DNA of 40,000 bases from Prorocentrum cordatum (taxonomy: Eukaryota > Sar > Dinophyceae > Prorocentrales > Prorocentraceae), in the NCBI GenBank assembly GCA_963575745.1, contig CAUYUJ010003063.1, positions 5,001 to 45,000 of the forward strand, written 5' to 3'. The notes under the pieces were generated by a model. That model was not told the origin of the DNA. It saw only the letters and a program-made list of their open reading frames with translations, and did no database searches. This document shows positions 8,536 through 19,049 of the stretch, in pieces. The position numbers were made by a program, and so were the translations under genes. How positions within the stretch are numbered: position 1 is the first letter of the stretch; each line of letters starts with the position of its first letter.

Positions 8536-9042
8536 GAGAGGAGGAGGAGGAGGAGGAGGAGGAGGAGGAGGAGGAGGAGGACTGGGATCAGGAGTAGGAG
8601 CATCAAGATGAGGAGGAAGAGCGAATCAGGGTCATAAAGATCAAAGATCAGGGTCATAAAAATAAAGCAGGACGAGGAGGAGGAGGAGGAGGACGAGGAG
8701 GAGGAGGAGGAGGAGGAGGAGGAGGAGGAGGAGGAGGAGAGAGGATGGAGAAAGGATGGAGAGAGGAGGAGGAGATGGAGGAGAAAAGAAGGAGGAGGAG
8801 GAGAAGGAGGGAGGATGGTGGTTTGGAGCAGGAGGAGCATCACGCAGTTGACCATTCATTTGGTAGAAACATGGTGTTGGGCCAGCCCTCTCATGAGGGA
8901 GGCCCGGGTGCGGGCAGCTTGGATATTCAACGTCACCCTTCCTGAATGTATCCAGGAGCGCGTCTGCGAATCGGGTCGGCTCATCATGAGCACGAGGACG
9001 AGGAGAAGGAGGAGGAGGAGGAGGAGGAGGAGGAGGAGGAGC
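8536..9042 (+). repeat. GGA arrays of intron 3
   Basis: Three purine blocks (8536-8581, 8673-8816, 8996-9042) separated by short unique stretches. The stretch 8596-8665 contains a tandem near-repeat of ATCA(A/G)GGTCATAAA. The short stretch at 8830-8980 may be a remnant of the composite element, but the head is not convincing. Confidence 0.85.
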
Positions 9043-9096
9043 GCTCTGTTACCGCCCGATTCCCTATCCTGATCTCGATGAGAGCGATGCCCGTCA

Positions 9097-9272
9097 TCGT
9101 CCTCCTTCCCCTCCCCCGCCTCCCTCCGCCCTCGCTCCGTCTTCTTTCCTCCCTCCTTCCTGCCTCCGCACCCATCCGCACCCCTCCCTCCGCCTCCCTT
9201 CCTTCCCTCTCTCCCTCCCTTCCTACCTTCTCCCCTCCTTCCTCCCCCCCCGCCTCGGCCCTCCCCTCGTCA
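9097..9272 (+). repeat. Pyrimidine-rich 3' end of intron 3
   Basis: CCTCC/CTTCC-rich tract of about 175 bp leading to candidate acceptor AGs at 9272-9273 and 9294-9295. Confidence 0.8.
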
Positions 9273-9295
9273 GGAGAGGGAGCCTCGCCGCGCAG

Positions 9296-9359
9296 GTCTC
9301 TGGCCAAGGGGGCGGCCCGCTGCTATGCGTGGTCAACACGCACATCCTGGCCGACCCTG
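9296..9359 (+). CDS. CCR4: CCR4-like deadenylase, exon E4
   Basis: Encodes VSGQGGGPLLCVVNTHILAD then P. PLLCVVNTH corresponds to the highly conserved QLLCVANTH (plant CCR4) or LLIVANAHMHWDP (animal CNOT6); the histidine is a conserved EEP active-site neighbour. The acceptor at 9294-9295 fits phase 0 from exon E3. An upstream AG at 9272-9273 is an alternative with a different phase. The donor is inferred as GA at 9360-9361 (phase 1) so that the join restores Gly before FTDVKL. Confidence 0.83.
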
Positions 9360-9373
9360 GAGGGGAACAGGGA

Positions 9374-9408
9374 GGACGAGGAGCGTGAGGAGGGGGAGGA
9401 GGAGGCGG
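9374..9408 (+). repeat. GGA array, 5' bracket of composite element copy B
   Basis: Short GGA-rich stretch starting 15 bp into intron 4 and leading straight into the head GACCAGTGCAAACCCAAG. Confidence 0.85.
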
Positions 9409-9924
9409 AGGACCAGTGCAAACCCAAGACGCATCAACGACGTTGCAACGCACTATCCTTCCAAGCATCCTCTCCACAGGCCCCTGAAAGAATGTCATAT
9501 CATGGCGGGTAGTGGCACATTAGGAGACAACCGCCCAGTTCCTGGGACTCCAGCGCCGCGGAACCACGTGACCGCTGCGTCCCGGCAGCCCAGAATCGTA
9601 CCAGCACGCCGCTCCTGGGACTCCAACGCCCCGAGTCAACGTGACCGTTCGGCTCTGACAGTCTGCGGCCGTGCCACAACAACTTCTGGGAGTTCGACCG
9701 TACGACCCCTTGAAGCTGCTGCAAGCGTTTGAGACGAATGCGTGCGGCGCTCCGGCGAGGGCCACATTTTGAAATCGGCCCGCCCTCCATCCGTGAAGCT
9801 TCTGCAGTGTTGAAGCTGCACGATTATAAATGGCAAGGAAGTCTCAGGCGAAACGACTGGCCCGCCCTGCCGACACGTCCGGGGGTGTGGCAGGGAGGAG
9901 CTGTTCATGTAGATAAAAAGAAGG
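9409..9924 (+). mobile_element. GGA-bracketed composite repeat, copy B
   Basis: Compact copy. Head 9409-9484 (ACCAGTGCAAACCCAAGACG, CATCAACGACGTTGCAAC). Middle 9485-9725 with CTGGGACTCCA(A/G)CGCC words. One module 9735-9815 (GCGGCGCTCCGGCGAGGGCC). Tail 9823-9915 (AAGTCTCAGGCGAAACGACT, CGTCCGGGGGTGTGGCAGGG). GGA follows at once. This is the shortest copy with all parts and the best guide to the element's structure. Confidence 0.8.
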
Positions 9925-10146
9925 GGGAGGAGGAGAAGGAGGAGGAGGAGGAGGAGGAGGGGGAGGAGGAGGAGGAGGAGGAGGAGGAGGAGGAGAGGAG
10001 GAGGAGGAGGAGGAGGAGGAGGAGGAGGAGGAGGGAGGAGGAGAAGGAGGAGGAGAGGAGGAGGAGGAGGAGGAGGAGGAGGAGGAGGAGGAGGAGGAGG
10101 AGGAGGAGGAGGAAGAGGAGGAGGAGGAGGAGGAAGAGAGGAGGCA
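9925..10146 (+). repeat. GGA array, 3' bracket of copy B
   Basis: About 220 bp of GGA with GAA and GGGA changes directly after the composite-repeat tail. Confidence 0.95.
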
Positions 10147-11158
10147 TGGGCAAAATTCTACGGAGGTGACCCCCGTGGCCCCGCCCCGGGCGCCACCTGG
10201 GCCCCAGGCCCCAGGGGGTCGCCTTCGCAAGAGAGTTGGGCCAATCCTTGTCCTTGGGTGCCCTAGCAGCGAGGCTGGCTCCCAGAGGCCTCGGCCCAGC
10301 CCAGCCCATCCCAGCCCAGACCCGCAGGGACCTGAATGGAGGGAGGGAGGGTGCATGGGGGAGGGAAGGAGAGACGAGAGGAAGGGATGACCATATTTTG
10401 CGTCGGCGGCGCAAGTCGAGATAAGGGCCCCCAATAAACCTACCTAGGACGACCCTGTCGGGGCAACGCGCCAAAACTGAGAGCCATCCCTGTCCATCGC
10501 CTACAGGGAGGATGAGCTGGCATCGCCCAGAATTGAGGCAAGCATCGGCGCCTGTATCATATAGCAGGACCGGCGCACAGCGATGTTCCAATTCATGCTG
10601 ACGGCACGCGCGGCGACCCAGGGAGAAGGAGAACGGCTGCACAGAACGTCGGAGAAAACGTAAAGCTAGCAAGCAGAGTGCGCCGAGGTACCCAGCTTAT
10701 GTGGGCCCTCGGCAGTCCTTTTGACCCAGACCGCCTGTGCTTGAGGCGCTGCCTATTGGTGTAGGCTCTGAGCCGTACATGCGCAGGGCACACGGGTAAA
10801 GGGACTGCACCCCAAGCGGGTCAATGTTAGAGCTCAAGCTTGGTCAATTCATGATCGACGGGCTGGCATCCCTCAGTCCACCGCCCAGGGGACAGCGAAG
10901 AACGCGGGGCGAGGGAGGGGGAGGGGGGCGGAGAGGAGGCCCATGCCTCCAGCACAGGTCGATGCAACATCCTGGATCCCACCCCCGGAAGCTGCACACA
11001 GCGGGAGGGGAGGCGAGCGGGGAGCGGGATATGGAGACCGCGAGGGCTGCGAGCCGCTCCCCCCGATGCCGCGACGGAGCGCGGTGGCGCTGACCGCGTC
11101 GGGCCGCGGTGGCCCGCTCCCTCGCGTCAGGGCGCCGAACAACCGGGCGGCGGTAGTG
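10147..11158. other. Intron 4 sequence without recognised gene
   Basis: Mixed-composition DNA. A minus-strand open frame contains the string YDTGAD, reminiscent of aspartic proteases, but without the rest of the family. Nothing else is supported. Confidence 0.5.
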
Positions 11159-11320
11159 TTAAGTCGGGCCTGTCCCTCTACAGGGAGAATGCTCAAACAT
11201 AGTCCCAAAGATAGTCGGGGGACGACTCTGCTGACTGTGTTTGGGCATCTGTGGAGTATTTTGGGGGGTATGTCTGATTTGTCGCCCAAGATCCGCCTGC
11301 AGGGGGACGCGCCCGACCCA
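11159..11320. mobile_element. MITE family A, copy 2 (uninterrupted)
   Basis: Left end TTAAGTCGGGCCTGTCCCTC, right end GGGGGACGCGCCCGACCCA, imperfect inverted repeats of about 25 bp. It contains CTACAGGGAGAAT and ATAGTCGGGGGACGA. This copy shows the empty site for the nested insertion in copy 3. The ends suggest a TA target dinucleotide (Tc1/mariner-like), but the right-hand TA has changed here. Confidence 0.75.
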
Positions 11321-11715
11321 ACGGCAGTGGCGGGAGACTCGGCCCGTGGATGGGGACCGCCGGCGCCTCCCCCGTGCCGCAGGGCGCGGCCCAGTGGAGA
11401 CCCCTGCCGAGGACGCCCTCGCGGCACGCCCAGGACGCCGAGAGGTGCACCCGAGCCCTGCCTGCGGAGCCAGACGTGGACCGCCCCCAGCTGGCGCCCA
11501 AGCTGGTCGAAGTTGCCCTTTCGGGGCCGCAGGCTTCGCGGGGGCGCGGAGCCCTCCTGGCGCCGCACGCGGGGAGAGGGCCGGAGGCCCCGGAGGGCAC
11601 GCGGGCACGGGAGCCAGGGCGAGGCGATCGTGTCCGAGGGGCGCGGCCCCGTGGGGCAGCAGGCGCAGGCACCGATCCGAGCGGCGGGTCTCTCGGCCTG
11701 CCTGCCCCAGACCCC

Positions 11716-12298
11716 CGACGTAATGATTTTTTCGTTACGCCGACCCCAGCGGTCCCGACCCTTTCCCCATGACCGGCTTTGCATCCTGAGTCGTTTTTTG
11801 ACGCCCCCGAGGCCCGGTGAGGGCCCCTGGAGGCCAAAAATTAGGAAAAACCTCCCGTCGTGTTTTTTTAATTACTCGAGGGGGTCTGCCTGCCGCTGCT
11901 GCTGGGGGAGCCACGAGGAGGCGGCGGCGCGCGCGCTCCCCGGGGAAGGGCGCAGCCCACCTGCTCGGGGAGCTCTGCCGGCGGCTCCTCCCCCCCCGAG
12001 CCCCACGCGGTGCCGCCTGTGCTGTCGCCGGCCCGCTTGCTCGGCCGGGGAGGAGGAGGAGGAGGAGGAGGAGGAGGAGGAGGAGGAGGAGGAGGAGGAG
12101 GACGTGCTGGGGCTGGTGGGCCCAGACATGGTCGCGTCGTGGAAAGAAATCCGGGCGGGCGGTTCTTGGCCATTTTCGGCCCTGGGGAGCCCTCGCCGGG
12201 CCGCGGGACCGCCAAAAAACAGCTCGGGACGAAAAACTCGTCCCGGGGAATGGGTCGGGACTTGCGGGTGCGCCGTCCTGAGAAAAATCAAGACGTCG
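11716..12298. mobile_element. 583-bp element with ~150-bp inverted arms and a GGA core
   Basis: The left arm (11716-11866) and right arm (about 12130-12298) are diverged reverse complements. Shared words, read on the left arm or the complement of the right, include CGACGT at the tip, TCCCGACCC, GTTTTTTG and GGCCCGG(T/C)GAGGGC. The centre holds GC-rich DNA and a GGA array (12049-12102). No protein is encoded. It looks like an old foldback or MITE-type transposon. Confidence 0.7.
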
Positions 12299-12309
12299 CG
12301 TGTCTGGGG

Positions 12310-13420
12310 AGATACCCTCCCTTGGGAATGCGGGGGCCTCCGTGGCCTGCTTGTCGGGATTGCTCCAGCAGCGGCCGCAGAGAAGGGTGATTGCGGATTC
12401 CCCTGCGGAAATGGGAAGCGTCAGGCTGGGCCCGGAGATGTGGAACTCCGAGCAGGCTGGCTGCCCGAAGGCCACGCCGCCTCCCCCGTTCCCCATCGAA
12501 CTCGACGGGGGGTCTCTTCCGGACCACTATGGACTGGGCCCGCCTTCTCGGCCTCCCAAATTCCACAGCAGTCTGCACGATACCCGTGCCCTGCACAGGG
12601 CCCCATGGTGGCACGGTGCAAGCCAGCCTTTGCCACGCCAATCGCACGGCGGCTGTGTGGCGCATTGGCGGCCCGTGGAGGGGGGATCCCCTCCATCCCC
12701 GAGGGCGCGTCGCTCGTGGGGTGCCCCGAGGCGCGCTGCAGGGGCTGCGCTGCCCCGCAAGCAGGGGCCTCTGGGTCCACGGACTTGGTCTGCTCCTGGA
12801 CCTCGGACCTCGACGACTGCTGCGGCGCCCGACCGGGGCTCAATGCCTCGAGCGTCTTCGGGGATCCTGCCTGAGATGCGTCCCAGGCCCCCCAGCAAGC
12901 CTCACAGTGAAAGCCTTCTCCGAGTAGGGCCCTCGTCCAGCGCAAAGTGTGACGCTCGAGTTCCCGCATGACGAGCACCGCTGCGGGAGACCATCCGGAC
13001 CGAGCCTCCCTCGGGCGCCTGGAGCGCCCACATGCTCTGAAGACCCTTGTGGCGCGAAGCCCGCCAGGTCCACGATGGCCGCCAGGTCCTTTGGGTCACG
13101 GGCGAAGTCCTCCTGGTCTCTGCCGTGGGGGCCTTCATGCTGCCGGAGGCTGCGATCGCCCGAGGCTGCGATCGCCAGGAGAAGTCGCTGCCCTGGGGGA
13201 GGGCCGCTCAGCGCCGCCGCCTGCGAAACTGCTGTTTCACTGACGAGACCGGTCCCGGCGGGGCTGCTGCAGCGGCCGCGTTCGCTGCGGCCCGGAGGGA
13301 CGCCCGCAGGCTGGGCCCGTGAGTCACGAGAGAGTCGAGCACGACGTCCTGGCGCGGCTTCGCACGCTGCTCCGCGGTCTCCTGCTCCCGGGTGCGGGCG
13401 CGCCTGGAGGGAGCCTCCAC
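12310..13420 (-). pseudogene. Coding-like but frame-broken region, unrecognised
   Basis: The minus strand has stretches with protein-like composition in shifting frames, for example DFARDPKDLAAIVDLAG near 13060-13110 and RELERHTLRWTRALLGEG near 12910-12965. The frames do not connect without shifts. It may be a decayed gene or retroelement piece. The family is not recognised, and GC-rich DNA gives many false open frames, so confidence is low. Confidence 0.25.
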
Positions 13421-13557
13421 CACGGTGGGAGCTCGGCGAAGTTCGATCTGGGGGGGGGGAATCCGGCGGATCCCTCGGGGGCTGAAGCAGCTGCGGAATG
13501 GGGGAGGAGAGGCGGGGGGGGAGAGAGAGAGAGAGAGAGTGCGAGAGAGAGAGGTGG

Positions 13558-13690
13558 TCCTCCTCCCTCCTCCTCCCTCCTCCCTCCTCCTCCTCCTCCT
13601 CCGCCTCCTCCGCCTCCTCCTCCTCCGCCTCCTCCTCCTCCGCCTCCTCCTCCTCCTCCTCCGCCTCCGCCTCCGCCTCCTCCTCCGGTG
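13558..13690 (+). repeat. CCT/CCG triplet array
   Basis: CCT triplets with regular CCG substitutions, preceded by GA-rich DNA (13520-13552). Confidence 0.93.
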
Positions 13691-14315
13691 GGAATGTGCC
13701 TCGGCGCCGTCGTTACTCCTCGCCCTCGCCGCGACGCAGAGATGTCCAGCGGACGAGAGGCCCGGGGACAGGCTGAGGGCAGCAGGGAGGGGGAGCAGGA
13801 GTCGGCGCTGAGACAGACAGGCCCCGAGACCTCGCATCCCGAGGGGAAGATGGAGTCGAGAGCGAGAGGGCAGAAGAGAAGGAGGGAGGGAGAGGGATCG
13901 AGCCCAGCCCGCGCCCGCCCAGCCCCCCCCCCCTCAGCCCAGCAACAGCCCCAGCTCCGCCCAGCCCAGAGCCTTCCCCAACTGAGGAAGGGAGGGAGGG
14001 AGGGAGGGAGGGGAGAATGGAGCACAGCCCATCCCAGGCCACCCCAGCCCAGTCCTCAGTGAGGGTGGGCGGGAGGGAGGGAGGGAGGGAGGAGTGAGGG
14101 AGAGAGGGAGTCGACGCCTCCTGCTGCTCTGGCCCTTCTCGCCCTCGCCCTCCCCCCCTCCCTCCCCATTTCCCCCCTCTCCGCGAGCGCGAGCGGGGGA
14201 CGGAGGAAGCCAGGGAGGGGGCGGCAGTCTGGAGGGAGGGTGAGGGGAGGGTGGGGAAGGAGGGAGCCTGAGGTTGGGGGAGGAGGGCGGGGACGGCGAG
14301 CAGGAGGGGCGGAAG
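13690..14315. other. Purine/pyrimidine-rich intron 4 end, no gene
   Basis: GGGA and GGGAGGGAGG runs, CAGCCCAGCCC words near 13920-13970 and a CCCTCC block at 14142-14180 lead to exon E5. No gene is supported. Confidence 0.6.
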
Positions 14316-14386
14316 GCTTCACCGACGTGAAGCTGGCGCAGTGCCACCACCTGCTGCGTGCCCTGAGCTCGAACAACGGCCTCAAG
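14316..14386 (+). CDS. CCR4: CCR4-like deadenylase, exon E5
   Basis: Encodes FTDVKLAQCHHLLRALSSNN then GLK. TDVKLAQCHHLLRAL corresponds to KDVKLWQVHTLLKGL in plant CCR4 and SDVKLIQTMMFVSEV in CNOT6, a surface helix of the nuclease domain. The acceptor is AAG at 14313-14315, entering in phase 1; a nearby CAG at 14301-14303 would add four residues in the same phase. The donor is GC at 14387 (AAG followed by GCGTGC), a non-canonical site. Confidence 0.87.
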
Positions 14387-14500
14387 GCGTGCGGGATTGG
14401 TCGCAGGGGATCCTCGATTTCGTCGCCCTCGTAATGATCATGCTCCTTCTTCTCTTCTTCTCCTGTTCCTCCTCCTCCTTCTTCTTCTCCTCCGTTTAGT

Positions 14501-14590
14501 CCTTCAGCCTTCAACTGCGTGGTCCCACGATGTGAAACCAGCAGCAGAGAGTGAGAAAGAGAAAGATAGAGAGAGAGAGACATCAACAAT

Positions 14591-14664
<74 letters not shown>
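14501..14664 (+). repeat. CAA-tailed duplicated sequence, copy 1
   Basis: A ~70-bp block (CAGCCTTCAACTGCGTGGTC, CACGATGTG, AGCAGCAGAGAGTGAGAAAG) followed by a CAA array (14583-14664, about 27 triplets). The same block and tail recur at 15482. It contains the small palindrome CGTGGTCCCACG. Confidence 0.88.
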
Positions 14665-14665
<1 letters not shown>

Positions 14666-15044
14666 TACTAGCACGTGGGGACACTCCGTTCTCACCAGTG
14701 CCAGGGTTTTCATAGGAGGCGGGCAATACCCCCACTTTGTGGGGGGGCCGGTTCAAGCTCTACCAAATTTCCAAACGACTCTTCGCCACCACCCACACCC
14801 AGCTTCCCGCCCTATGACGTTCGGACACTTCACTTCGTGGCATGCGGACGACCGTGGCTACTATTCAGGGCCCCGCGGCCGACGACGACGGCGTGCGCGC
14901 GCGAAGAAAAAACGAATGTGTCCCGCATGGTATTATTTGACAGGGATGATGGCCCTGGCAGGTGCGCAACCGTTGTTGCAGAAGTTCGAAAAAGTTGCTC
15001 GCAAAAGCCCGTTTGACAGAAATGTTTAAAAAGTGTTGGGTTTC

Positions 15045-15290
15045 CTACGAATCCGCAAGAGCGCGCGGGATGAAATTTTGACAATTTTTTTTGAAAAACC
15101 ATTGGTTTTTTTTTGATGTTTTTATTAAAAAATCGCTACGAAAACTAAGGTTTTGGAAGGATTTCGTCTTGCGCGCGCGAATGTCCACTTTACCTTATTT
15201 TTTGCAAGGGATTCTTGAAGTTTGATTATGTTAGAACAAGAAATGTCCACTTTACCTTATTTTTTGCAAGGGAAAGCGGGGGACAACAAA
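15045..15290. repeat. AT-rich island with a 31-bp exact direct repeat
   Basis: By far the most AT-rich stretch of the window. The word AATGTCCACTTTACCTTATT plus 11 more bases occurs exactly at 15180-15210 and 15242-15272, a 62-bp spacing. A diverged relative of the whole island ends the window (39820-39960). No gene is visible between 14700 and 15400. Confidence 0.8.
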
Positions 15291-15419
15291 ACAACCGGAT
15301 CTGGATCACATCGTTTTGCCTGAGGCTTCCTCACGAAAATGATGAAAACGTGGCTGCGGCCTAGGCGCGGCGGGGGGGGCGCGCACCAGGGGTCCCAACA
15401 ATAATTATTCTTAAGAAGA

Positions 15420-15700
15420 AATAATGTTCAACAACAACATCAGCAGCACCAACAACAACAGCACCAACAACAACAACAACAGCAGCCTTCAACTACGTGG
15501 TCCCACGATGTGGAACTAGCAGCAGAGAGTGAGAAAGAGAAAGACATATATATAGAGAGAGAGAGATAACCACAACAACAACAACAGTAGCAACAACAAC
15601 ATCAACAACTTCAACAACTTCAACAACTTCAACAACTACAACAACAACAACAACAGCAGCAACAGCAACAACAACACAAACAAGATGGTGAAGCGAGACA
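15420..15700 (+). repeat. CAA-rich DNA with duplicated sequence, copy 2
   Basis: CAA/CAG-rich DNA (15429-15484), then the ~70-bp block at about 15482-15548 also seen at 14501, a TATATATA/GA run and another CAA array (15567-15684) with three CAACTT units. On the minus strand this is a GTT-rich tail abutting the LINE 3' fragment. Confidence 0.85.
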
Positions 15701-15714
15701 GAGCGGGGGCAATA

Positions 15715-15970
15715 CTAGGGTACACACAGCAAAATACCACACCATCTTGATGGAACTGCTGGGCCGAAATGTACATTGGTGCTGGGGACGGCTCCTTTCT
15801 TCAGAAGGCTCAGAGATCCAGCCGCGTCCTTGTTCGCGGGGTGGCCCAAGCGACCATGGGAGAGTGTCAGGGCCTTGGCTCGACCAAGAGCAGCCGCACC
15901 TGGCACAATGAAACACACGGGAAGTCTCAAAGACGTCAAGGCTCCCCCACATCTTATGCGTGGAGTGGGC
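15715..15970 (-). pseudogene. LINE 3'-end fragment, antisense
   Basis: In two frames the minus strand gives HKMWGSL...FHCARCGCSW and NKDAAGSLSLLKKGAVPST. These match, in order, the C-terminal zinc-type end of the full LINE at 31-34 kb (HRLWSG...WCCVCGAF, then NKDASHSLSLLKGGIDPST). The change of frame shows decay. On its 3' side lies a GTT-rich array, in the position of a LINE 3' tail. It is a 5'-truncated dead copy in intron 5. Confidence 0.7.
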
Positions 15971-16059
15971 CTGCCTCATGACTCCTGGGGACTTGCCAGT
16001 GCACGGGGTCAGGGCCAGGGCAGTACAAGTCCCCTCCGCGGGACAAAGCAGATCTTACG

Positions 16060-16320
16060 GGCCCCGTCGCCGCAGGTGACGGGCGGACCCCGTTCACGCT
16101 CGCCTCCTCGTCCCTCTCCACCCCTCCACGTCCCTCCTCCCCCTCCTCCCTCCCGCCTTGGCCATACTCTCCCCCCCGACCACACTCCTCCGCTTTCCTC
16201 CTCGTCCTCCCTCCTTCCTCCCGCCTTATCCATACTCTCTCGCCTTCCTCCTCATCCTCCCTCCTTCCTCCTCCCTCGGCACACACCTCCCTCCCCTTTG
16301 ACCTGGGGAGCGAGCCGCGC
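16060..16320. other. Pyrimidine-rich spacer, no gene
   Basis: CTCC/CCTCC-rich DNA with a degenerate ~45-bp repeat containing CCTTCCTCCCGCCTTATCC and ATACTCTC. No gene is seen. Confidence 0.6.
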
Positions 16321-16369
16321 CGTGACAGCTTCGCGATCGCAGTGCGCGGCGCGCCTGGGAGGAGCATCC

Positions 16370-17060
16370 GCAGAAGACAGGAGGAAGGCGAGCGAGAATG
16401 GCGAACAGTGGCGTCGGGCCCCGGCGCTGCTCAGCGAGATGTGGGAGGTGGATGCCAGTGCCATCACCAACAGCAGTGCTGGGGCCACCGCGGGCGAGAA
16501 GGGCGAGGAGTGGCAGCGGGGTCTGGCGCTGCTCAGCGAGGTGCACGTCATCAGATATAGCGCTGGGGCCGGTACCTTCGATCAGGGCGGGTTTGGGCCG
16601 CCCGCTGTGGCTTTGCTGTGCGGGAAGAAGGCGGCGAAGTTGAATCCCGACGCAGCTAGCTACACCGCTGGGACCTGCGAGTGTGAGAAGGGCACGCGCC
16701 TGCATGGCGCGACTCGCCGGCGGTGTCGGCCCAACCTCGTTGCAACACAGTGTGGCTGTTTTTTTGTTCCGTTTGGCCTGAACGACCCGCCGGCGGAAAC
16801 CGTGACAAGACCAATTTTGCAGAACAGTACGTTCGGCGTAGATCTTGCAGGGTAATCCGCAAGAGCCGCCGTAGCTGTGCATTCGAGTCCAAGAATACAG
16901 AAGGGCGCGCGCTGGCCGCAGAGTGTGACGCTGCCCAGCGGGATGCGGGAGCCGAAGCTGGAACCCGACGTCATAGTCGTGCTGCCAGCGCGCGTGCGGA
17001 CGGCGCGCAATTCCCAGCGGGTTCTGGCGGATGGTCGGGCGCGGAGGCGGAGGCGGAGCA
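16370..17060 (+). pseudogene. Decayed pentatricopeptide-repeat (PPR) gene fragment
   Basis: Successive ~35-residue repeats are visible: NGEQWRRAPALLSEMWE, then SAGATAGEKGEEWQRGLALL, then KLNPDAASYTAGTCECEKG, and after a shift of frame SGMREPKLEPDVI. These match the dinoflagellate PPR consensus of the type ISACEKGEQWQRALALLSEM and AKLEPDVISY. PPR proteins bind organellar RNA. Here the repeats are degenerate, one frame ends at a stop near 16853, and unrelated sequence splits the array (16735-16865). It lies in intron 5 of CCR4, same strand, and is best read as a retrocopy or captured fragment. Confidence 0.75.
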
Positions 17061-17339
17061 GCGGGGAAAGCGTGCGTCCGGGGTGCAGGCCGAGCACGCC
17101 GAGGAGGCCGCGAGGGGCGGCAGGAGGCGCCGCCTCCGCCGCGGGCGCCCCGCTGCCTCTGACGTCCCTGCCCACGCGGCGCGCGGCGGGGCGCACCGGG
17201 TTTCCCCGCTTCCCTTCGTCTTCTTCCCCTCGGCATCGCTCGGACGTGTGCATTTTTTTCTCGGCGAGGACCATCGAGGAGCATCCTTGATCATTTGGCG
17301 GAGAAAAGACGCACGAAACCGAAAAAAGCACAGGGAATG

Positions 17340-18237
17340 GACGTCCCAGCGATGGCGAGTCCCTCGTCTCCCCCCCCCCCCTCCCCCCCCCTCCCGCTCG
17401 GCTCGCCTCCCCCCTCTGCCCCTCGGCGCCCCCCCGGATTCCAGCGAGCGGCCTCGCCCTTGGCCGCACGACCTTCTTCTCCAGCCTTGATCTCGATAAT
17501 TACCCTCCGTCCTGCGCTGCTCGACCACATTGACCTTCCCCCCCTCCCTCGCCCCCTCCTCCTGCCCGGACTCCTGCGCCATCTTCGTCCACGCCTCGCC
17601 CCTGGCTGGCCGCACGATCTTCTTCTGCGCTCCGTCAGCCCCCTCCCCAAGCCTCTGGCTTGGTTCTCGATGCCCTCTCTACTGCGCTGCTCGTCATCAT
17701 CGAGCTCCTACACGAAAGGTATCAGCCCCGGGCAGGAGCAACAGGGGACTGGGGAGTAGGCACCGCCCCGAGCCTGCATCGTGGCCTCTCGCTGAGCCAC
17801 CTCCCGCCCCCTCCTCCTCTTGCCTTCCTCCCCCCTTGTGCTTCCCCGGGAAGTCGAGAAGTGGCAGTGGGAGCCGCGGATGGAGGGAGAAGCAAAGCAA
17901 CAGATATCCCAACAGGCGGTCAGCGAACACCTTGCGTGGCCTGCTCGCGGCAGGCTGCAGTGCTCGCAGGGTCGCTGGCAGACTGCCGGGGGACCCGCTC
18001 CGGGCTCCGGAGGCGGGCGGCCCCGACACCGCAGCCCATGTGGCATGCAGGTCGTCGGCGCCGGCCCCCAAACCATTTGCGAACTCTGGGGCGCGCTCCC
18101 CTGTCTGGCGAGGAGAGCCCGCGCCGGAGCAGCAGTGGCGGGAGTGCGGTCGAAAGTAGAGGTGGGGCTCCGCAGCGCTCGCTCGACCTCGCCGACTTTG
18201 GCGGGGGGGCACGGGCAAGACGGATCAGCGCCACGGG
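17340..18237. other. C-rich spacer, no gene recognised
   Basis: CCCC/CCTCC-rich DNA. A word TGGCCGCACGAYCTTCTTCT occurs near 17460 and 17609, followed by similar CTGCGCTGCTCG text, suggesting a ~140-bp old duplication. No gene is supported. Confidence 0.5.
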
Positions 18238-18306
18238 AAGAGGAGGAGGAGGAGGAGGAAGAAGAAGGGGAGGAGGAGGAGGAGGAGGAGGAGGAGGAGG
18301 AGGAGG
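18238..18306 (+). repeat. GGA array, 5' bracket of composite element copy C
   Basis: GGA/GAA triplets running into the head GACCAGTGTAAACCCAAG. Confidence 0.93.
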
Positions 18307-19049
18307 ACCAGTGTAAACCCAAGAGCCATCGACGTTGTTGGATTAAGCCCTCCCTCCGAGCTCCAGCTTCATAGGCCCCTACAACGATTCAATTCCATTG
18401 AGGAAACTGCCTCGTTGGAAGACAACCGTTTGAAGACCGTGAAGCATGCCAAAACATTGTTCTCGGGATTCCAACGCCACTGATCAATCTCACTGTTGCG
18501 ACTTGACGATCCTGAATCGTGCCAGAGCGCCATTCCTGGGATTTGAACACCGCGGAGCAACGTAACTGCTGCACCCGCATAATCAGGAATCTTTCCAAAA
18601 CACAATTTCCAGTACGCTGATCATGGGAGCCCGTGAAACTCTTGCAAATGTTTGAAACGAATGCGCGCGGCGCTAAGGCGAGAGCCACATTTTGAAAACG
18701 ACCCGCCCCCCGTCTGCGAAGCTGTTGCCAATGTTTAAAACGAACGTGCGCGGCGTTAAGGCGAGAGCCACATGTTGAAAACAGTTGCCCTCAATCCGTA
18801 AGACTTTCGCATGTTTTGAAATGATAAAATGAGTGTGCGCGGCGCTAGGGCGAAGGCCACATGTTGAAAACGATGTGCCCTCCATCTGCGAAGCTGTTAC
18901 CAATTCTAGACGCTTCGCGTATCCCCACCAGCCCGTCCAGAAATGAGTCCCAGGGGAGTGGAGGTTATGAGGGAAGCGGGGGAGCATGCAGAAGAACAGA
19001 GGGCGGGGTGAGCCGCCATATACCCCAAGAGGGGGAGGATGTAGGAGGA

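Noticed and set aside
10500-10672. Aspartic protease (YDTGAD string on the minus strand)
   Set aside because: Only the six-residue motif is present; no flap, no second motif, and no retroelement context.
16855-16905. tRNA gene (TTCGAGTCC box B-like word)
   Set aside because: No matching box A, acceptor stem or anticodon arm could be drawn.
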